Shown: positions 25,701 through 34,868, counted from the first letter of the stretch. The stretch: DNA of 64,000 bases from Tahibacter harae (GCF_024437735.1 NZ_JANFQO010000015.1:62001-126000), one strand, 5' to 3'. The notes: generated by a model not told the origin, from the sequence alone. Numbers and translations: made by a program.

Positions 25701-27729
25701 CAAGCGTGGTCGAGGTGTTGCCTGTCGTGGCGACGGTGAGGCTGCCGCCGCTCTGGGTGTAGCTGATCGCGGACGCCGCGGCGCCCACGCCGAAACGGCC
25801 GGTCACATTGAGCGTGCCGCCGTCGATGGCGACCTGGCTGCCGGCACCGAGTACCAGCGAGGCGCTGGCGGCGGCACCGACGTTATACACGCCCTGGCTG
25901 AGGTTGAAGCGGCCGTTGCAGGTCGCCTGGGCATCCTGCCCGACCACCGTGACATTCGGGTTGTTCAGCCAGATGCCGCCGGTGGCGGGAATCGTATATG
26001 CCGCTGCCGCGAACACGCGGTTGGTCAGCGGGAAGATGCCGGAAATCTTGAGCGTGCCGTTGCTGATGGCAAGGAAGCCGCTCAGGTCGGTGTTCGTGCC
26101 CTGTACGGTGAAGTTGGCCGGATTCAGCTCCAGCGTGTTGGCGCTGGACGTGCCCTTGTTGAGCACGATGTCCTGCACGTCGGTGAGCGCGCCGGTGCCG
26201 CCGAAGGTGTTGTTGCTGGCGCCGGTGAAGGTGATCTGCGCGCCGGCGCTCCCGCCGTTGGTGCTGAAATCCAGTGCGTTGTTGTTGCTCAGGTTGCCGC
26301 CGACGCTGAGCACGTGGGTGCGCACCGTGCTGCCGCTGGCCGCGGTCTCGAAGATGCCGTCGTTGCTGAGCGATCCGCCAAGGGTCAGCGTGCGCGCCGT
26401 GGCCGCATCCCAGCGCAGGATGGCATTGGCGTTGATGGCCAGGCTCAGGCCCACGGCCGCGGTATCGATGGTGACGATGGCGCCCGAGGCGATGGTGACA
26501 TTGTCGAACTGGCCGGGCACGGCATTGCCCACCCAGGTAGCGGGATCGCTCCAGTTGCCGCCCGTGCTGGTCGAGGCGACCGAGCCGCCGGCCGTGGTGG
26601 CCTGGCTGCCGCTCAGCGGCGCGCTGGCGCCGATCTCGAACAGCGCCACCACCTGCCAGAAATATGTGGTGTTCGGCACCAGCGAACCGGCGCTGAAGCT
26701 GGTCGCATTCGCCGGTGCCGTACCCACCTGGGTGAAGTTGGTACCGTCGGTGGAACGCAGGATCACGTAGCTGGATTCATTCGGCGCGTCGGCCCAGTTC
26801 AGGTCCATGCCCAGCGGCGTGACCGCGGTGAAATTCAGCGCGGTCGGCGCCGCGACCGGCGGCGGGGTGAAACTGAAGGTGCGGCGCGCACCGTCCGCGG
26901 CGGAAGTCAGCACCGCAATCGCGCCGGCGGCGTTGTACAGATTGTTGGTCGGCGTGGCGCTGGCACCGTTGAAGGTCGGAGCCGGCGTGCCGCTGCGCGG
27001 CGCGGCGACCGAGCCGACATTGCCCGCGCCGCTGCTGGAGGAAAAACCGATCTGCGGATCGTTGGAGTCGCCGGCGCTGGCGCCGCTGGAACTCATGGTC
27101 ATGCTGCCGTAGACGAACTCGATCGCGCCGGTGGTTTCCGACAGCTGCACCTGATAGGTCAGGTCGGCCGTGCCGCCCGAGTTGAAGTTGGACTGGTTGT
27201 TGAGCCATTCCACGATCAACTTGCGCGAGGGCGCCGTGCCGTCGACGCGGAAATGCACCTTGCCATCGCCGGTATGCGTGCGCTGATCGGCGGCATACGC
27301 GCTGATGATGGGCAGGTTGGCCTGGGCCAGGGATTGGTAGGGCGCGCCGGTCTGGGCGGCCGCCCCCAGGCGCAGAGTGCCGTTATCGTTGACCGAGAAC
27401 TGGGTGTAGCGCGTGCCCTGGAACCAGAAATCAAAACCGATGTTGGTCAGCGGCGAAGCCGTGTCGTCCACGTTGGCGACCAGCAGCGTGGTGGTGCCGC
27501 TGCTCATGTTGGCGAGCGAGCCGGTGGTCGTGGTGGCGAAGACATAGTTGCTCGCCAGATTGGGCACTACGCCGCCGGAACTGTCCGCATCCTGCGGCGG
27601 CGTTTCCGCACGCACGGGCAGCGGCGCAAGAGCCTCCTTGCCCAGCGCCTCGACATCGGTGGCGCCGGCGGACGCCAGCGCAGGAAGCACGAGCGCAAGC
27701 CCGGCCAGCCATGAAAGCCTGTTGATCAT
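22732..27729 (-). CDS. large secreted surface protein with FN3 and DUF11 repeats
   Basis: A 1665-residue exported protein, signal peptide MINRLSWLAGLALVLPALASA. Residues about 300-380 form a fibronectin type III domain (APTALNFTAVTPLGMDLNWAD to YFWQVVALFEIGA). About 390-1140 is a long Gly/Thr/Asn-rich beta-helix-like stretch with repeated GxLxLxG and TLTLGG strands. About 1150-1500 holds three DUF11 repeats, each starting AD(L/V)xxSKxDG or ADVAVSISDN and ending in xDxNxANNSxxDT. LFKNGFE (23170-23190) follows, then a 140-residue C-terminal domain. It is probably a cell-surface or matrix adhesin. Alone on its strand, with an intrinsic terminator. An upstream ATG exists but would bury the signal peptide. 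Confidence 0.85.
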   Translation of the reverse strand: MINRLSWLAGLALVLPALASAGATDVEALGKEALAPLPVRAETPPQDADSSGGVVPNLASNYVFATTTTGSLANMSSGTTTLLVANVDDTASPLTNIGFDFWFQGTRYTQFSVNDNGTLRLGAAAQTGAPYQSLAQANLPIISAYAADQRTHTGDGKVHFRVDGTAPSRKLIVEWLNNQSNFNSGGTADLTYQVQLSETTGAIEFVYGSMTMSSSGASAGDSNDPQIGFSSSSGAGNVGSVAAPRSGTPAPTFNGASATPTNNLYNAAGAIAVLTSAADGARRTFSFTPPPVAAPTALNFTAVTPLGMDLNWADAPNESSYVILRSTDGTNFTQVGTAPANATSFSAGSLVPNTTYFWQVVALFEIGASAPLSGSQATTAGGSVASTSTGGNWSDPATWVGNAVPGQFDNVTIASGAIVTIDTAAVGLSLAINANAILRWDAATARTLTLGGSLSNDGIFETAASGSTVRTHVLSVGGNLSNNNALDFSTNGGSAGAQITFTGASNNTFGGTGALTDVQDIVLNKGTSSANTLELNPANFTVQGTNTDLSGFLAISNGTLKISGIFPLTNRVFAAAAYTIPATGGIWLNNPNVTVVGQDAQATCNGRFNLSQGVYNVGAAASASLVLGAGSQVAIDGGTLNVTGRFGVGAAASAISYTQSGGSLTVATTGNTSTTLASFDLGTTTASTVNISGGSITVQLAGTGGSGPRDYRNQAGTGVAGITGGTLRLGNANTAAAQTFTVNGVTPDLVIDGTGGGHTANFGAPVTYNNLTRNITLGSGTTLNVGNNPFLFYGSTLTNNGTLVATGASTRFIVFRPATNVVYQGSGTSVAPMTSLELQNDLNFTFDPAVNNVVANRVIIFNGNFVNAGKITLGNGGTTTGIVQIGNTTTPSAGGSFDVAPGFNLGSGGQTVSYLRTSSSKTTGVEINPTRVLGSLTHDDNDPTHTLTLGGGDLTVNTTLNLTNGRVVTGSASLITGPGVSVTRTTGYVDGTLVKTLNAAASRTYEVGSANGYSPAVINVTAGTFPGTVKVRAVGSRAPLILPADKAINRHWLVDAPGMTANLTFTYLDPADIPGTLTEASLRVYNGAPYVDLGGTLNTTANTGAVTAQTQFGIFTLAEAGATTAVADLQISKSDGLSVIDTGQGTNYTIVVTNAGTADVSGATVSDTPGVDLSCGSWTCTAGSGASCGANAGAGALNDQPSLPAGTAVTYTQSCAVASVSTQTTITNTASVALPAGLTDANPADNSVTDTNTLMRLADVSISKTDGVSSVLPGGSVTYTLVVGNAGPNAALPAVSDTFPAALQNCSWICAAVNGSCSASGSGNIAETGALAAGGTLTFTAVCTVAANASGSITNQASVQLSDPERDPNAANNSASDTDTVLQPADVAVSISDNREFVQVGESLNYTIVVSNPGGAQTATASAAVSDVLPGELSGGSWTCTPAGGASCAGGSGNTLSDTATLPAGSQATYVYSATVQPGSLDEVITNTVTVTSANDPNLANNSATDTPQDRIVLFKNGFEGTPVTIVPQGAGHADGFASGKLRLEPALLAGLDATPVTIATGYIDRGVQLFALELARLHGQVMLRSVLRDGDGLAERGAWFAVDPQRQPIAFAWQAASADAADGYLHLAGGAAPQITAARAERAGLATVQIATRQNLPWASLIGD

Positions 27730-28366
27730 TCGAAATCCCCACATTTCATGTAGATCGAAACACGCCGTGCCGCCCGCGCGGCACGCAGCCTGCGGACGGA
27801 GCCACAGCCCCAACGCAACGGTGAGTCAAGAAGTTCTGCAGTTACGCGCCGGCCCCGGCCGGCAGCGGTGGCGGCATCCGGCCGCGCTGTTCACGGGAAC
27901 TGGAAACCAAGTCCCCAGGCCGCCGGGCAACGCCATGCCACCCGGCGGCGCAGGTGGCGCGGCCGGACGGCCGGCAAGCCGCCGCCGTCACCGCATGGAA
28001 AAGACGGTGTGTGCCACATTCACGATGCGAATTCTCCCCCGGAAGCCGCTACCCGAACGCTGATCGCAGGCATCGCCCGGCGGAAAACCCGCTGCCGCTG
28101 TCGATGCCCCCCCTGTGCCGCACAACTCGGGCGGCGGCTCATTCGTAACACATCGGCATAAGCCATGCCATACAGGAAAACGCTGTTGCGGATCGGCCGA
28201 TGCACCGGCGCCGCGGCGACGAGCAAGCTCATCAGCACAGGGTCCCCCGCGCTGTCGGCCGGCGGACCTCTTTTCAGCGCCGGGCATTCGGCGCAGCATG
28301 CGCGCTGGCGCACGCGACGGCCATGCCGAACGGCGGCGCGCAGCCTATAACTGACGGAGAACGTTC
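27730..28366. other. intergenic region between divergent genes, no gene recognised
   Basis: 637 bp that should hold promoters for the divergent DUF11 and TerB-like genes. No frame has protein-family features and no strong promoter match or hairpin stood out. Confidence 0.45.
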
Positions 28367-28831
28367 ATGGCGCACGGCGAAAACCCGGTACAGGGCAGTC
28401 GGTTCGGCAGCATGCTGCGCGACCTCGGCGCCTCGATAGGCGAGCTGCTTGGCGGCGGCAAGCTCGAACCCGAACAGGCGGTCGCCGTCGAAGTCGCCTT
28501 CGGCCTGCTCGGCTACCTCGCCGGCGTCGACAGCATCGTCACCTCGCACGAAGCCGAATTCGTCAACCAGCTGATGGACGACCTGCAACTGTCCAACCGC
28601 GCCCGCGACCTGGCCCAGCAGGCTTTCACCGCCGGACGCAAGCGCGAGATCAGCGTCGACAGCGAACTCGCCCGCTTCCTTCAGCTCTACGCCCCCGGCG
28701 GCAGCGAAGCACGCAAGCTGCACGACGCCCTGTACCGCCTCGCCGCCGCGGACGGCCGGCTGCAGCCGCGGGAGAAGGCGTTTCTGGATGGGGTTACGGG
28801 CAAGCTGGGGTTTGCGCTCGGGCAGAACTGA
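28367..28831 (+). CDS. TerB-like/DjlA-N-like domain protein
   Basis: A 154-residue soluble helical protein. Residues about 35-150 resemble the TerB/DjlA N-terminal all-helical domain: AVEVAFGLLGYLAGVDSIVTSHEAEFVNQLM, then LHDALYRLAAADGRLQPREKAFLDGVTGKLGF. This has the two acidic helices (GVDS and AADGRL with following E) that bind metal in TerB. The start has ACGGAGA upstream. TerB-like domains occur in stress-response and chaperone-linked proteins; tellurite resistance should not be assumed. Confidence 0.72.
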   Translation: MAHGENPVQGSRFGSMLRDLGASIGELLGGGKLEPEQAVAVEVAFGLLGYLAGVDSIVTSHEAEFVNQLMDDLQLSNRARDLAQQAFTAGRKREISVDSELARFLQLYAPGGSEARKLHDALYRLAAADGRLQPREKAFLDGVTGKLGFALGQN

Positions 28832-28888
28832 AAACCACGAGCAACTCCATACCGTGGTTGACGGCGCCGGCTCCGCTACAGGACTCCG

Positions 28889-29131
28889 GCACCCCTCCAT
28901 GAGTTTGTCCACAACGATTCGGTCATCGCCGCCGAATTGGCGCAGGACAGCGCCACCGTCGCGACCGTATGCAAAGACGGCGATATACGGCTATGGGATG
29001 TAACCACGGGCGACCTGCTGCGGATTTTCCGGGTGGGAAACCCCATTTTCGCCTGTTTCAGCCATGAGGCCTGGGGCGTGGTCGTCGCCAGGCACAAGGA
29101 AGCTCCCAAGGTCGTGCTGTTCGCTGCCTGA
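28889..29131 (+). pseudogene. WD40-repeat protein remnant
   Basis: An open frame with no good start codon encodes HEFVHNDSVIAAELAQDSATVATVCKDGD then IRLWDVTTGDLLRIFR, one complete WD40 blade (His-Asp, then DG-x-IRLWD and TG), followed by a short tail to the stop at 29131. An in-frame stop near 28859 closes the frame upstream. A lone blade is not a functional propeller, so this looks like the 3' end of a lost WD40 gene. Confidence 0.6.
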
Positions 29132-29185
29132 GGCCTATCGGCTACCCCTGGCCCGCCCGCAGCAGCCGGGCGGCCTGGACGGCAG

Positions 29186-29749
29186 CTACGCCCCGGCGCC
29201 GGCCAGCTTCCCCATGAACTGCCGGTAATACCTCAACTCCGCCACCGAATCGCGCGCATCCGACAACGCGGTGTGCGCGGATTCCTTCACGTGTCCCTTG
29301 GCGATGTCCGGCGCCCAGCGCCGGGCCAGTTCCTTGAGTGTGGAAACATCCAGATTGCGATAATGGAAAAAGCGCTCCAGACGCGGCGCCAGGCGGTGCA
29401 GGAAGCGGCGGTCCTGGCAGATGGAGTTGCCGCACATGGGGGATTTGCCGGCAGGCACCCACTGGTGCAGGAACTCAACCGTCAGGGCTTCGGCGGCGGC
29501 GAGTTCGGTGCCGGACTCGACCACGCGCTGCCACAGTCCGGATTTGCGGTGCTGGTTGCGGTTCCAGTCGTCCATGGCTTCCAGGCGCTCGACCGGGTGG
29601 CGGATGGCGAACTCGGGGCCTTCGGCCAGCACATTGAGTTCCTTGTCGGTGACCAGGGTGGCGATTTCGAGGATGGAATCGCTGTCCGGGTCCAGCCCGG
29701 TCATCTCCAGATCAATCCAGATCAGGTTGTCCTCGTGCTGCTGGGCCAT
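29186..29749 (-). CDS. orn: oligoribonuclease
   Basis: A 187-residue DEDDh 3'-5' exoribonuclease that degrades very short RNAs, including pGpG from cyclic-di-GMP breakdown. Motif [17 protein letters not shown] (Asp12, Glu14), [23 protein letters not shown] (motif II) and [17 protein letters not shown] (motif III, His and Asp) are all present. Length is normal. ATG 29749. It is divergent from a cyclic-di-GMP enzyme gene that starts 138 bp away. Confidence 0.97.
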   Translation of the reverse strand: MAQQHEDNLIWIDLEMTGLDPDSDSILEIATLVTDKELNVLAEGPEFAIRHPVERLEAMDDWNRNQHRKSGLWQRVVESGTELAAAEALTVEFLHQWVPAGKSPMCGNSICQDRRFLHRLAPRLERFFHYRNLDVSTLKELARRWAPDIAKGHVKESAHTALSDARDSVAELRYYRQFMGKLAGAGA

Positions 29750-29887
29750 GTGGCGGGCTCCCGGGTCTTGCGTGGAAACCGCCGATCATAGCCGCAGCGG
29801 CCGGGCCGGCCAATTTGCAGGCATGCCGGGGACGGTCTACCCTGGACAAACCCGGGGGGTACGGGTATGGGGCTGGGGGAACGGGGG

Positions 29888-32470
29888 ATGGATCGGGTAC
29901 TGCTGCTTGAGGCCTCGGCGACGCGCCGGCGGGCGGTGCGCTCGCTGCTGGCGCCGCGGGGCTATGACCTCACCGAGGCCAGCGACTACGCCCAGGCGCT
30001 GGAAGTGCTGCGCCGCCAGGGCGAGACCGTCAGCGCCCTGCGTGCCATCGTGCTGGGCTGGCCGGAACTGGCCGACGGTCTTGCCGACCAGTTGTTCGCC
30101 CTGCTGCGGCACGAGGAATTCGAGCACCTGGCCGTGCTGCTGCTGGCCGACAGCAACGACAGCGGCGCGGTCAACTGGATGATGAAACGGCCCAGCTCCG
30201 CCCTGCTGCTGTGGACCGACTACAGCGAATGCGCCGACGCCCTGGGCAAGCTGCTCGCGCCGGCGACGCAGCTGCAGGATCTGGATGTCGGCGGCCAGTC
30301 CCATCTGCGCGTGCTGTTCGTCGACGATTCGGCCACAGTGCGCATGGCCTTCCGCCGCCTGCTGATGAAGCAGGGCTATGTGGTGGAGACCGCCAACGAT
30401 GTCGAGGACGGCTGGGCCAAGGCCCAGGCCGGCAATTTCGACATCGCCATCATCGACTACTTCATGCCCGGCGATCCCGGCCCGGTGCTGGTGCGCCGTC
30501 TCAAGGACGATCCGCGCACTGCCGGCGTGCTCACCGCTGTCATCACCGGCACCTATTCCGACCGCGTCATCAATGAATCCCTCGCCGCCGGCGCGCTGGA
30601 ATGCCTGTTCAAGAGCGAGGCGCGCGAACTGTTCCTCGCGCGTCTGGGCTCGCTCGCCCGCGCGGTACAGGATCGCCAGTCGGTCGATGCGGAACGGCGG
30701 CGGCTGCAGAGCATCCTGTCCTCGGTCGGCGACGGCGTCTACGGCGTCGATGCGCGCGGCGTGGTGCAGTTCGTCAACCCGGCGGCGCTGGACATGCTCG
30801 GCTACGACCACACCGAGGAACTGATCGGCCGCGGTGCGCATGAACTTTTCCACTATGCCTTCGAGGACGGCACACCGACCACGCCGGCCAGTTGCTTTCT
30901 GTCCCAGGCCTACGCCCAGGGCAGCCAGGTACCGGGCTGGCAATCGGTGTTCTGGACCCGCGGCAACCGGCCCATGCCGGTGGAATGCACGGTCTATCCG
31001 CTGAATCTCGACGGCCGCCGCGAAGGCTCGGTGGTCGCCTTCCGCGATATTTCCTCGCGCCGCATGCTGGAAGAGGAACTGCGCTGGCAGGCCAGCCACG
31101 ACGCGCTGACCAAGCTGAAGAACCGCGCCTGGTTCGAGACCCAATTGGAACAGGAAATCGTGCGCCTCAAGCGTACCGACCAGGTCTCCATGCTGCTGTT
31201 CCTGGACCTGGACCGCTTCAAATACATCAACGACACCGCCGGCCACACTGCCGGCGACCAGCTGCTGGTGGACATGAGCCGGCGCCTGTCCTCGCGCCTG
31301 CGCGGCTCGGATCACCTGGCGCGCATGGGCGGCGACGAATACGCGGTGATTTTGCGCAACATCAGCCCGGAACGGGTCAACGCCATCGCCGACGATTTCC
31401 GCCGCGCCATCGTCGGCTCGCCCTTCGTCTACGGCGGCAAGAGCTATCGCGTCGGCGTCAGCATAGGCGTGGCCGTACTGGACCAGTACACGCCCTCGCG
31501 CACCGAGGCCATGGGCAATGCCGACATCGCCCTGCACCTGGCCAAGGGCCACGGCCGCAACCAGGTCCATGTCTTCGCCGAGGACACCGACCAGCGCGCC
31601 CTGATGGACCTGGAACTGGGCTGGAGCGCGCGGCTGGAGGAAGCTTTGCAGCTGGACCAGTTCGTGCTGTGCTTCCAGCCCATACTGCCGCTGCGCCAGA
31701 TCGATTTTGAAACCCTGCCCGATCAGCACGGCGCGCTGTGGACGCGCCACCTGCGCCGCAACCTGCAGCAGCGCGCCTTCTACGAGGCGCTGATCCGCCT
31801 GCGCAATCCGGACGGCAGCCTTGTCGCGCCCTCGGCCTTCCTGCCCGCGGCCGAGCGCTTCAGCCTGGTCGGCGAGATCGACCGCTGGGTGATCCGCAAC
31901 GCGCTCAAGGCTCTGCGCGAAAGCGCGCTGCAGGATCCGCCGGTCGGTATCTCCATCAATCTTTCCGCCCAGTCCATAGGCCAGCCCGACCTGGCCCGCT
32001 TCATCACCGACCGCCTGGTCGAATACAACGTCGATCCGCGCGCGGTCGCCTTCGAGATCACCGAGACCGGCGCGCTGAACAATCTCGACGCCGCACGCAA
32101 CCTGATCACCGAGCTGCGCAGCTTCGGCTGCCGCTTCGCGCTGGACGATTTCGGCGTGGGCTTCTCCTCATTCACCCACCTGAAACACCTGGATGTGGAC
32201 ATGCTCAAGATCGACGGCTCGTTCACCCAGGGCCTGCTCACCGATCCGGTCGACCTGGCTGTCATCACCGCGATCACCAGCATCGCCCACTCCATCGGCA
32301 AGATCACCGTGGCCGAATACGTGGACCGCCCCGAGATCCTGCGCGCCCTGCGCAACTGCGGCGTGGACTACGCCCAGGGCTTCTACGTGGGACGGCCCAA
32401 GGCCGGACTGCGCGCGGCCGGCGGGCAGCTGGAGATCGTCGGCGGCAGCGATGCGGCAGCGGCGGGTTGA
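29888..32470 (+). CDS. dual receiver-PAS-GGDEF-EAL cyclic-di-GMP enzyme
   Basis: An 860-residue soluble signalling protein. Residues 1-125 form a receiver-like domain without the acidic pocket (LLLEASATRRRAV; LGWPELADG), so probably inert. Residues about 138-260 are a true receiver (LFVDDSATVRMAF; acceptor Asp190 in IIDYFMPGDPGP). PAS is about 270-390, GGDEF about 395-560 with RMGGDEYAVIL, and EAL about 575-850 with FYEALIRLR, INLSAQS, FEITETG, DDFGVGFSS, LKIDGS, VAEYVD and YAQGFYVGRP. Both output domains keep catalytic motifs. The start could also be ATG 29867, seven codons earlier. Confidence 0.92.
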   Translation: MDRVLLLEASATRRRAVRSLLAPRGYDLTEASDYAQALEVLRRQGETVSALRAIVLGWPELADGLADQLFALLRHEEFEHLAVLLLADSNDSGAVNWMMKRPSSALLLWTDYSECADALGKLLAPATQLQDLDVGGQSHLRVLFVDDSATVRMAFRRLLMKQGYVVETANDVEDGWAKAQAGNFDIAIIDYFMPGDPGPVLVRRLKDDPRTAGVLTAVITGTYSDRVINESLAAGALECLFKSEARELFLARLGSLARAVQDRQSVDAERRRLQSILSSVGDGVYGVDARGVVQFVNPAALDMLGYDHTEELIGRGAHELFHYAFEDGTPTTPASCFLSQAYAQGSQVPGWQSVFWTRGNRPMPVECTVYPLNLDGRREGSVVAFRDISSRRMLEEELRWQASHDALTKLKNRAWFETQLEQEIVRLKRTDQVSMLLFLDLDRFKYINDTAGHTAGDQLLVDMSRRLSSRLRGSDHLARMGGDEYAVILRNISPERVNAIADDFRRAIVGSPFVYGGKSYRVGVSIGVAVLDQYTPSRTEAMGNADIALHLAKGHGRNQVHVFAEDTDQRALMDLELGWSARLEEALQLDQFVLCFQPILPLRQIDFETLPDQHGALWTRHLRRNLQQRAFYEALIRLRNPDGSLVAPSAFLPAAERFSLVGEIDRWVIRNALKALRESALQDPPVGISINLSAQSIGQPDLARFITDRLVEYNVDPRAVAFEITETGALNNLDAARNLITELRSFGCRFALDDFGVGFSSFTHLKHLDVDMLKIDGSFTQGLLTDPVDLAVITAITSIAHSIGKITVAEYVDRPEILRALRNCGVDYAQGFYVGRPKAGLRAAGGQLEIVGGSDAAAAG

Positions 32471-32634
32471 GACGCAGCGCCGGACGACGTAGAAAAATCG
32501 CGCAGGAATTCAGCCGCCGTCTCTTGACCGGCGCACCGGCCGATACGAGCGCCGCGACAGCGGCTCGCGATACCGCGGTGCGGCGCAGGCGGCCCGGCGC
32601 ATGGTCGCGCGCCGGCCGCCTGCGCAGGCCCGGC

Positions 32635-34761
32635 TCAGGGCTGGAAACCGTTCACAAAGATCGAATCCGCCGCCGGTTCCGGCGCAGCCAGCGTCGAATC
32701 GCGCAGCGCATACGTGCTGCCGCCGAAACTCACCGTGAAATTCCCCGGCGCCACCATCGGCAGGTAATAGACGAATTCCACTTCCAGGCTTCCGCCCGGC
32801 GGCAGCGCATTCCAGCTCGACGACAGCCGCGCACGGTGGAAATCGCCGTCCAGGCCGCCGATGTTGTTGCCGCTGTGGCCGCTGGAAACCACGCTGAGCG
32901 TCGCACCGGACCAGTTGGTCCAGTTCGCCGGCGCCGAGGTGGCGAGATCGAATTCAAACAGCGCACCGGCCGGAATCGTCGTGGTGGAATTGTTAGTCAG
33001 CTTGAGCTTGGGCGTAATCGGATAGTTGTTGTCGCCCAGGTAGAACTCGCCGATGCTGACGCTGACATCCAGCGTGCCGGCGACCGCGGCGCTGCTGTAG
33101 CGGCGGTTGCCGTAGGGCGCGGCGCTCTGGAAACGCTGGTGGTAAATATCCGTCAGCGTGGTGCCGATATACCATTCGCCCTGCCCGCCGCGGCGGTCCG
33201 GATGCCAGCGGTAGTCGCCGGCCAGCTCCCAGATCATCACGCCGCCTATGCCCTTGCCGGCGATGTAGTCGGCCTTGGCCGCGGTGGAGACTTCGTCTTC
33301 GGTGGAGATGAAGACTTTCTTCTGCGCATTCCACAGCCAGGGCGCGGCCAGGGTCGCATCGTAGTGGCGCACATAGCTGCCGCTGAGCTGGTCGGCGGGA
33401 TCGTTGACCGGATCCAGGCCGTAGGCAGCGAGATACGTCGGCAATATGCCGTTCTCCAGATTCTTGGCATGCCACATGGGGTTGGAGCCGGCCGGCACTT
33501 CGGCGTCCAGTTCCAGGTCGTGCCAGATATTGTCTATGCCCAGGGCGCCCTGGCCGCAGCTGGTCAGGCCTATGGAACAGCCGCCGCTCTGCGGCGCCGT
33601 GCCCCAGAGGCCGTTGCTGCCGCCGTTCACATTGCGCCAGCCGCGCGTGTAATACGGCACGCCGATGTTGATGCGCCCGGCCGGCAGCGCGCCGCGGAAA
33701 TAGTGATAGGCCCAGTCGGTGTTGAGATAGCCGATATTGGCGTATTGCGAAGTCGTATACACATTCCAGCTGGCCAGCTCGGCGTCGCGGCCGTCGTCGT
33801 ACAGCGCGGCGTTCGGGCCTACGAACTGGTTCCAGGCACCGTGCAGGTCGTAGGACATGATGTTGACGTAATCCAGATACTGGGTGACCTGATACGTCTC
33901 CATGCCGCGCAGCAGATAGCCCGAGGCCGGCGCCGCGACGGTGAGCAGGTAGTACTTGTTGTCCTGGGCGGAAGCCGCATCCAGTTTCTCGCGCAGGGTC
34001 TTCATCAGCGCGACATAGCCGCGCATCAGTGCCGCCCGGCGCGGGTTGGACACGGACCAGTCCAGCGGATGGCCGGCATCGTTCATCGAGGTGGCGTATT
34101 CGTAGTCGACATCCACACCGTTGAAGCCGAAGCGGCGCACAAAGGCCACGGCGGAGTCGGCGAAGGTGTCGATCGCGGCCTGGTTGACCTGGTTGTTCGC
34201 CGTCACCGTCAGCGTGTAGAAGCCGCCGCTGGGCACGCGGTTGCCCGTGGCGTCGAAATAGCCGCCGGTCTCGGCCCAGCCGCCGACCGAGATCAGGGTC
34301 TTGGCATGCGGATTCTGCTTCTTGAACTTGTTCAGCAGGTTGAAATGCCCCTTGTAGCTGAACTCCGGATCCATCTCGGCGCCGGCCACGCCGGGCCATT
34401 GCAGGCCGGTGGCGGGGTTCTGCGGATCGCTCTCGTTGCCTACGGACAGCTGGTTGTTGGCGTCGATATGGGCAAAGGCGTAGTTGATGTGGGTGATCTT
34501 GCCCCAGGGGATGTCGCTGGCCAGGAAACGCGGCTGCTCGTTCGCACCGGTGCGCCAGCTGGTGAAATAGCCGATGACGCGGCGCTTGCGCCCGCCCATG
34601 AGTTCGCGGCCGTCGTTGTCGTAGGCCAGGCAGTACGGCGTGGAAGCGCCGGCGCTCTTGAGCATGCCGTCGGGACGGCAGCGCTCCTGCGCCTGCGCCG
34701 CGCCCCATGGCAGCACGGCGGCGAGCAGCGCCGCCAGGCCGAACCGGATCGCACGTTTCAT
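32635..34761 (-). CDS. GH18 chitinase with C-terminal accessory domain and GFQ tail
   Basis: A 708-residue secreted chitinase. Signal peptide residues 1-24; GH18 TIM barrel about 60-545 with SVGGWAETGG and the catalytic strand FNGVDVDYEYA. The usual DxxDxDxE reads N-x-x-D-x-D-x-E, the acid Glu221 being kept and the first Asp replaced by Asn214. YYLLTVAAPASGYLL, VNIMSYDLHGAWN and GGVMIWELAGDY are conserved. Residues about 575-685 form a beta-sandwich, probably chitin-binding (LKLTNNSTTTIPAG). It ends SIFVNGFQP, the shared tail motif. GGGAGG precedes the ATG. Another chitinase gene lies 107 bp upstream on the same strand. Confidence 0.93.
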   Translation of the reverse strand: MKRAIRFGLAALLAAVLPWGAAQAQERCRPDGMLKSAGASTPYCLAYDNDGRELMGGRKRRVIGYFTSWRTGANEQPRFLASDIPWGKITHINYAFAHIDANNQLSVGNESDPQNPATGLQWPGVAGAEMDPEFSYKGHFNLLNKFKKQNPHAKTLISVGGWAETGGYFDATGNRVPSGGFYTLTVTANNQVNQAAIDTFADSAVAFVRRFGFNGVDVDYEYATSMNDAGHPLDWSVSNPRRAALMRGYVALMKTLREKLDAASAQDNKYYLLTVAAPASGYLLRGMETYQVTQYLDYVNIMSYDLHGAWNQFVGPNAALYDDGRDAELASWNVYTTSQYANIGYLNTDWAYHYFRGALPAGRINIGVPYYTRGWRNVNGGSNGLWGTAPQSGGCSIGLTSCGQGALGIDNIWHDLELDAEVPAGSNPMWHAKNLENGILPTYLAAYGLDPVNDPADQLSGSYVRHYDATLAAPWLWNAQKKVFISTEDEVSTAAKADYIAGKGIGGVMIWELAGDYRWHPDRRGGQGEWYIGTTLTDIYHQRFQSAAPYGNRRYSSAAVAGTLDVSVSIGEFYLGDNNYPITPKLKLTNNSTTTIPAGALFEFDLATSAPANWTNWSGATLSVVSSGHSGNNIGGLDGDFHRARLSSSWNALPPGGSLEVEFVYYLPMVAPGNFTVSFGGSTYALRDSTLAAPEPAADSIFVNGFQP

Positions 34762-34796
34762 AGCATCCTCCCCAGGTGTGAAGCGTGGTGGCAGTG

Positions 34797-34816
34797 CGCG
34801 GCGCCGGAGCGCCGCG
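34797..34816 (-). terminator. hairpin between the two chitinase genes
   Basis: CGCGGCGC, loop CGGA, GCGCCGCG: an 8-bp perfect stem 50-70 bp past the end of the upstream chitinase gene. No U-tract; it may only slow read-through into the second chitinase gene. Confidence 0.4.
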
Positions 34817-34868
34817 GTCCTGTGTTGAAAAGATTCAGTTCAGTTCACAGAAAGAACCCGACCCGCGC

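Noticed and set aside
24577-27714. 1045-codon plus-strand open frame
   Set aside because: A shadow of the DUF11 gene. It has no signal peptide or domains, whereas the minus-strand frame has clear FN3 and DUF11 repeats.
28367-28831. tellurite-resistance gene
   Set aside because: Only the helical TerB-like domain is present; no terC, terD or terZ homologue is nearby, so resistance is not claimed.
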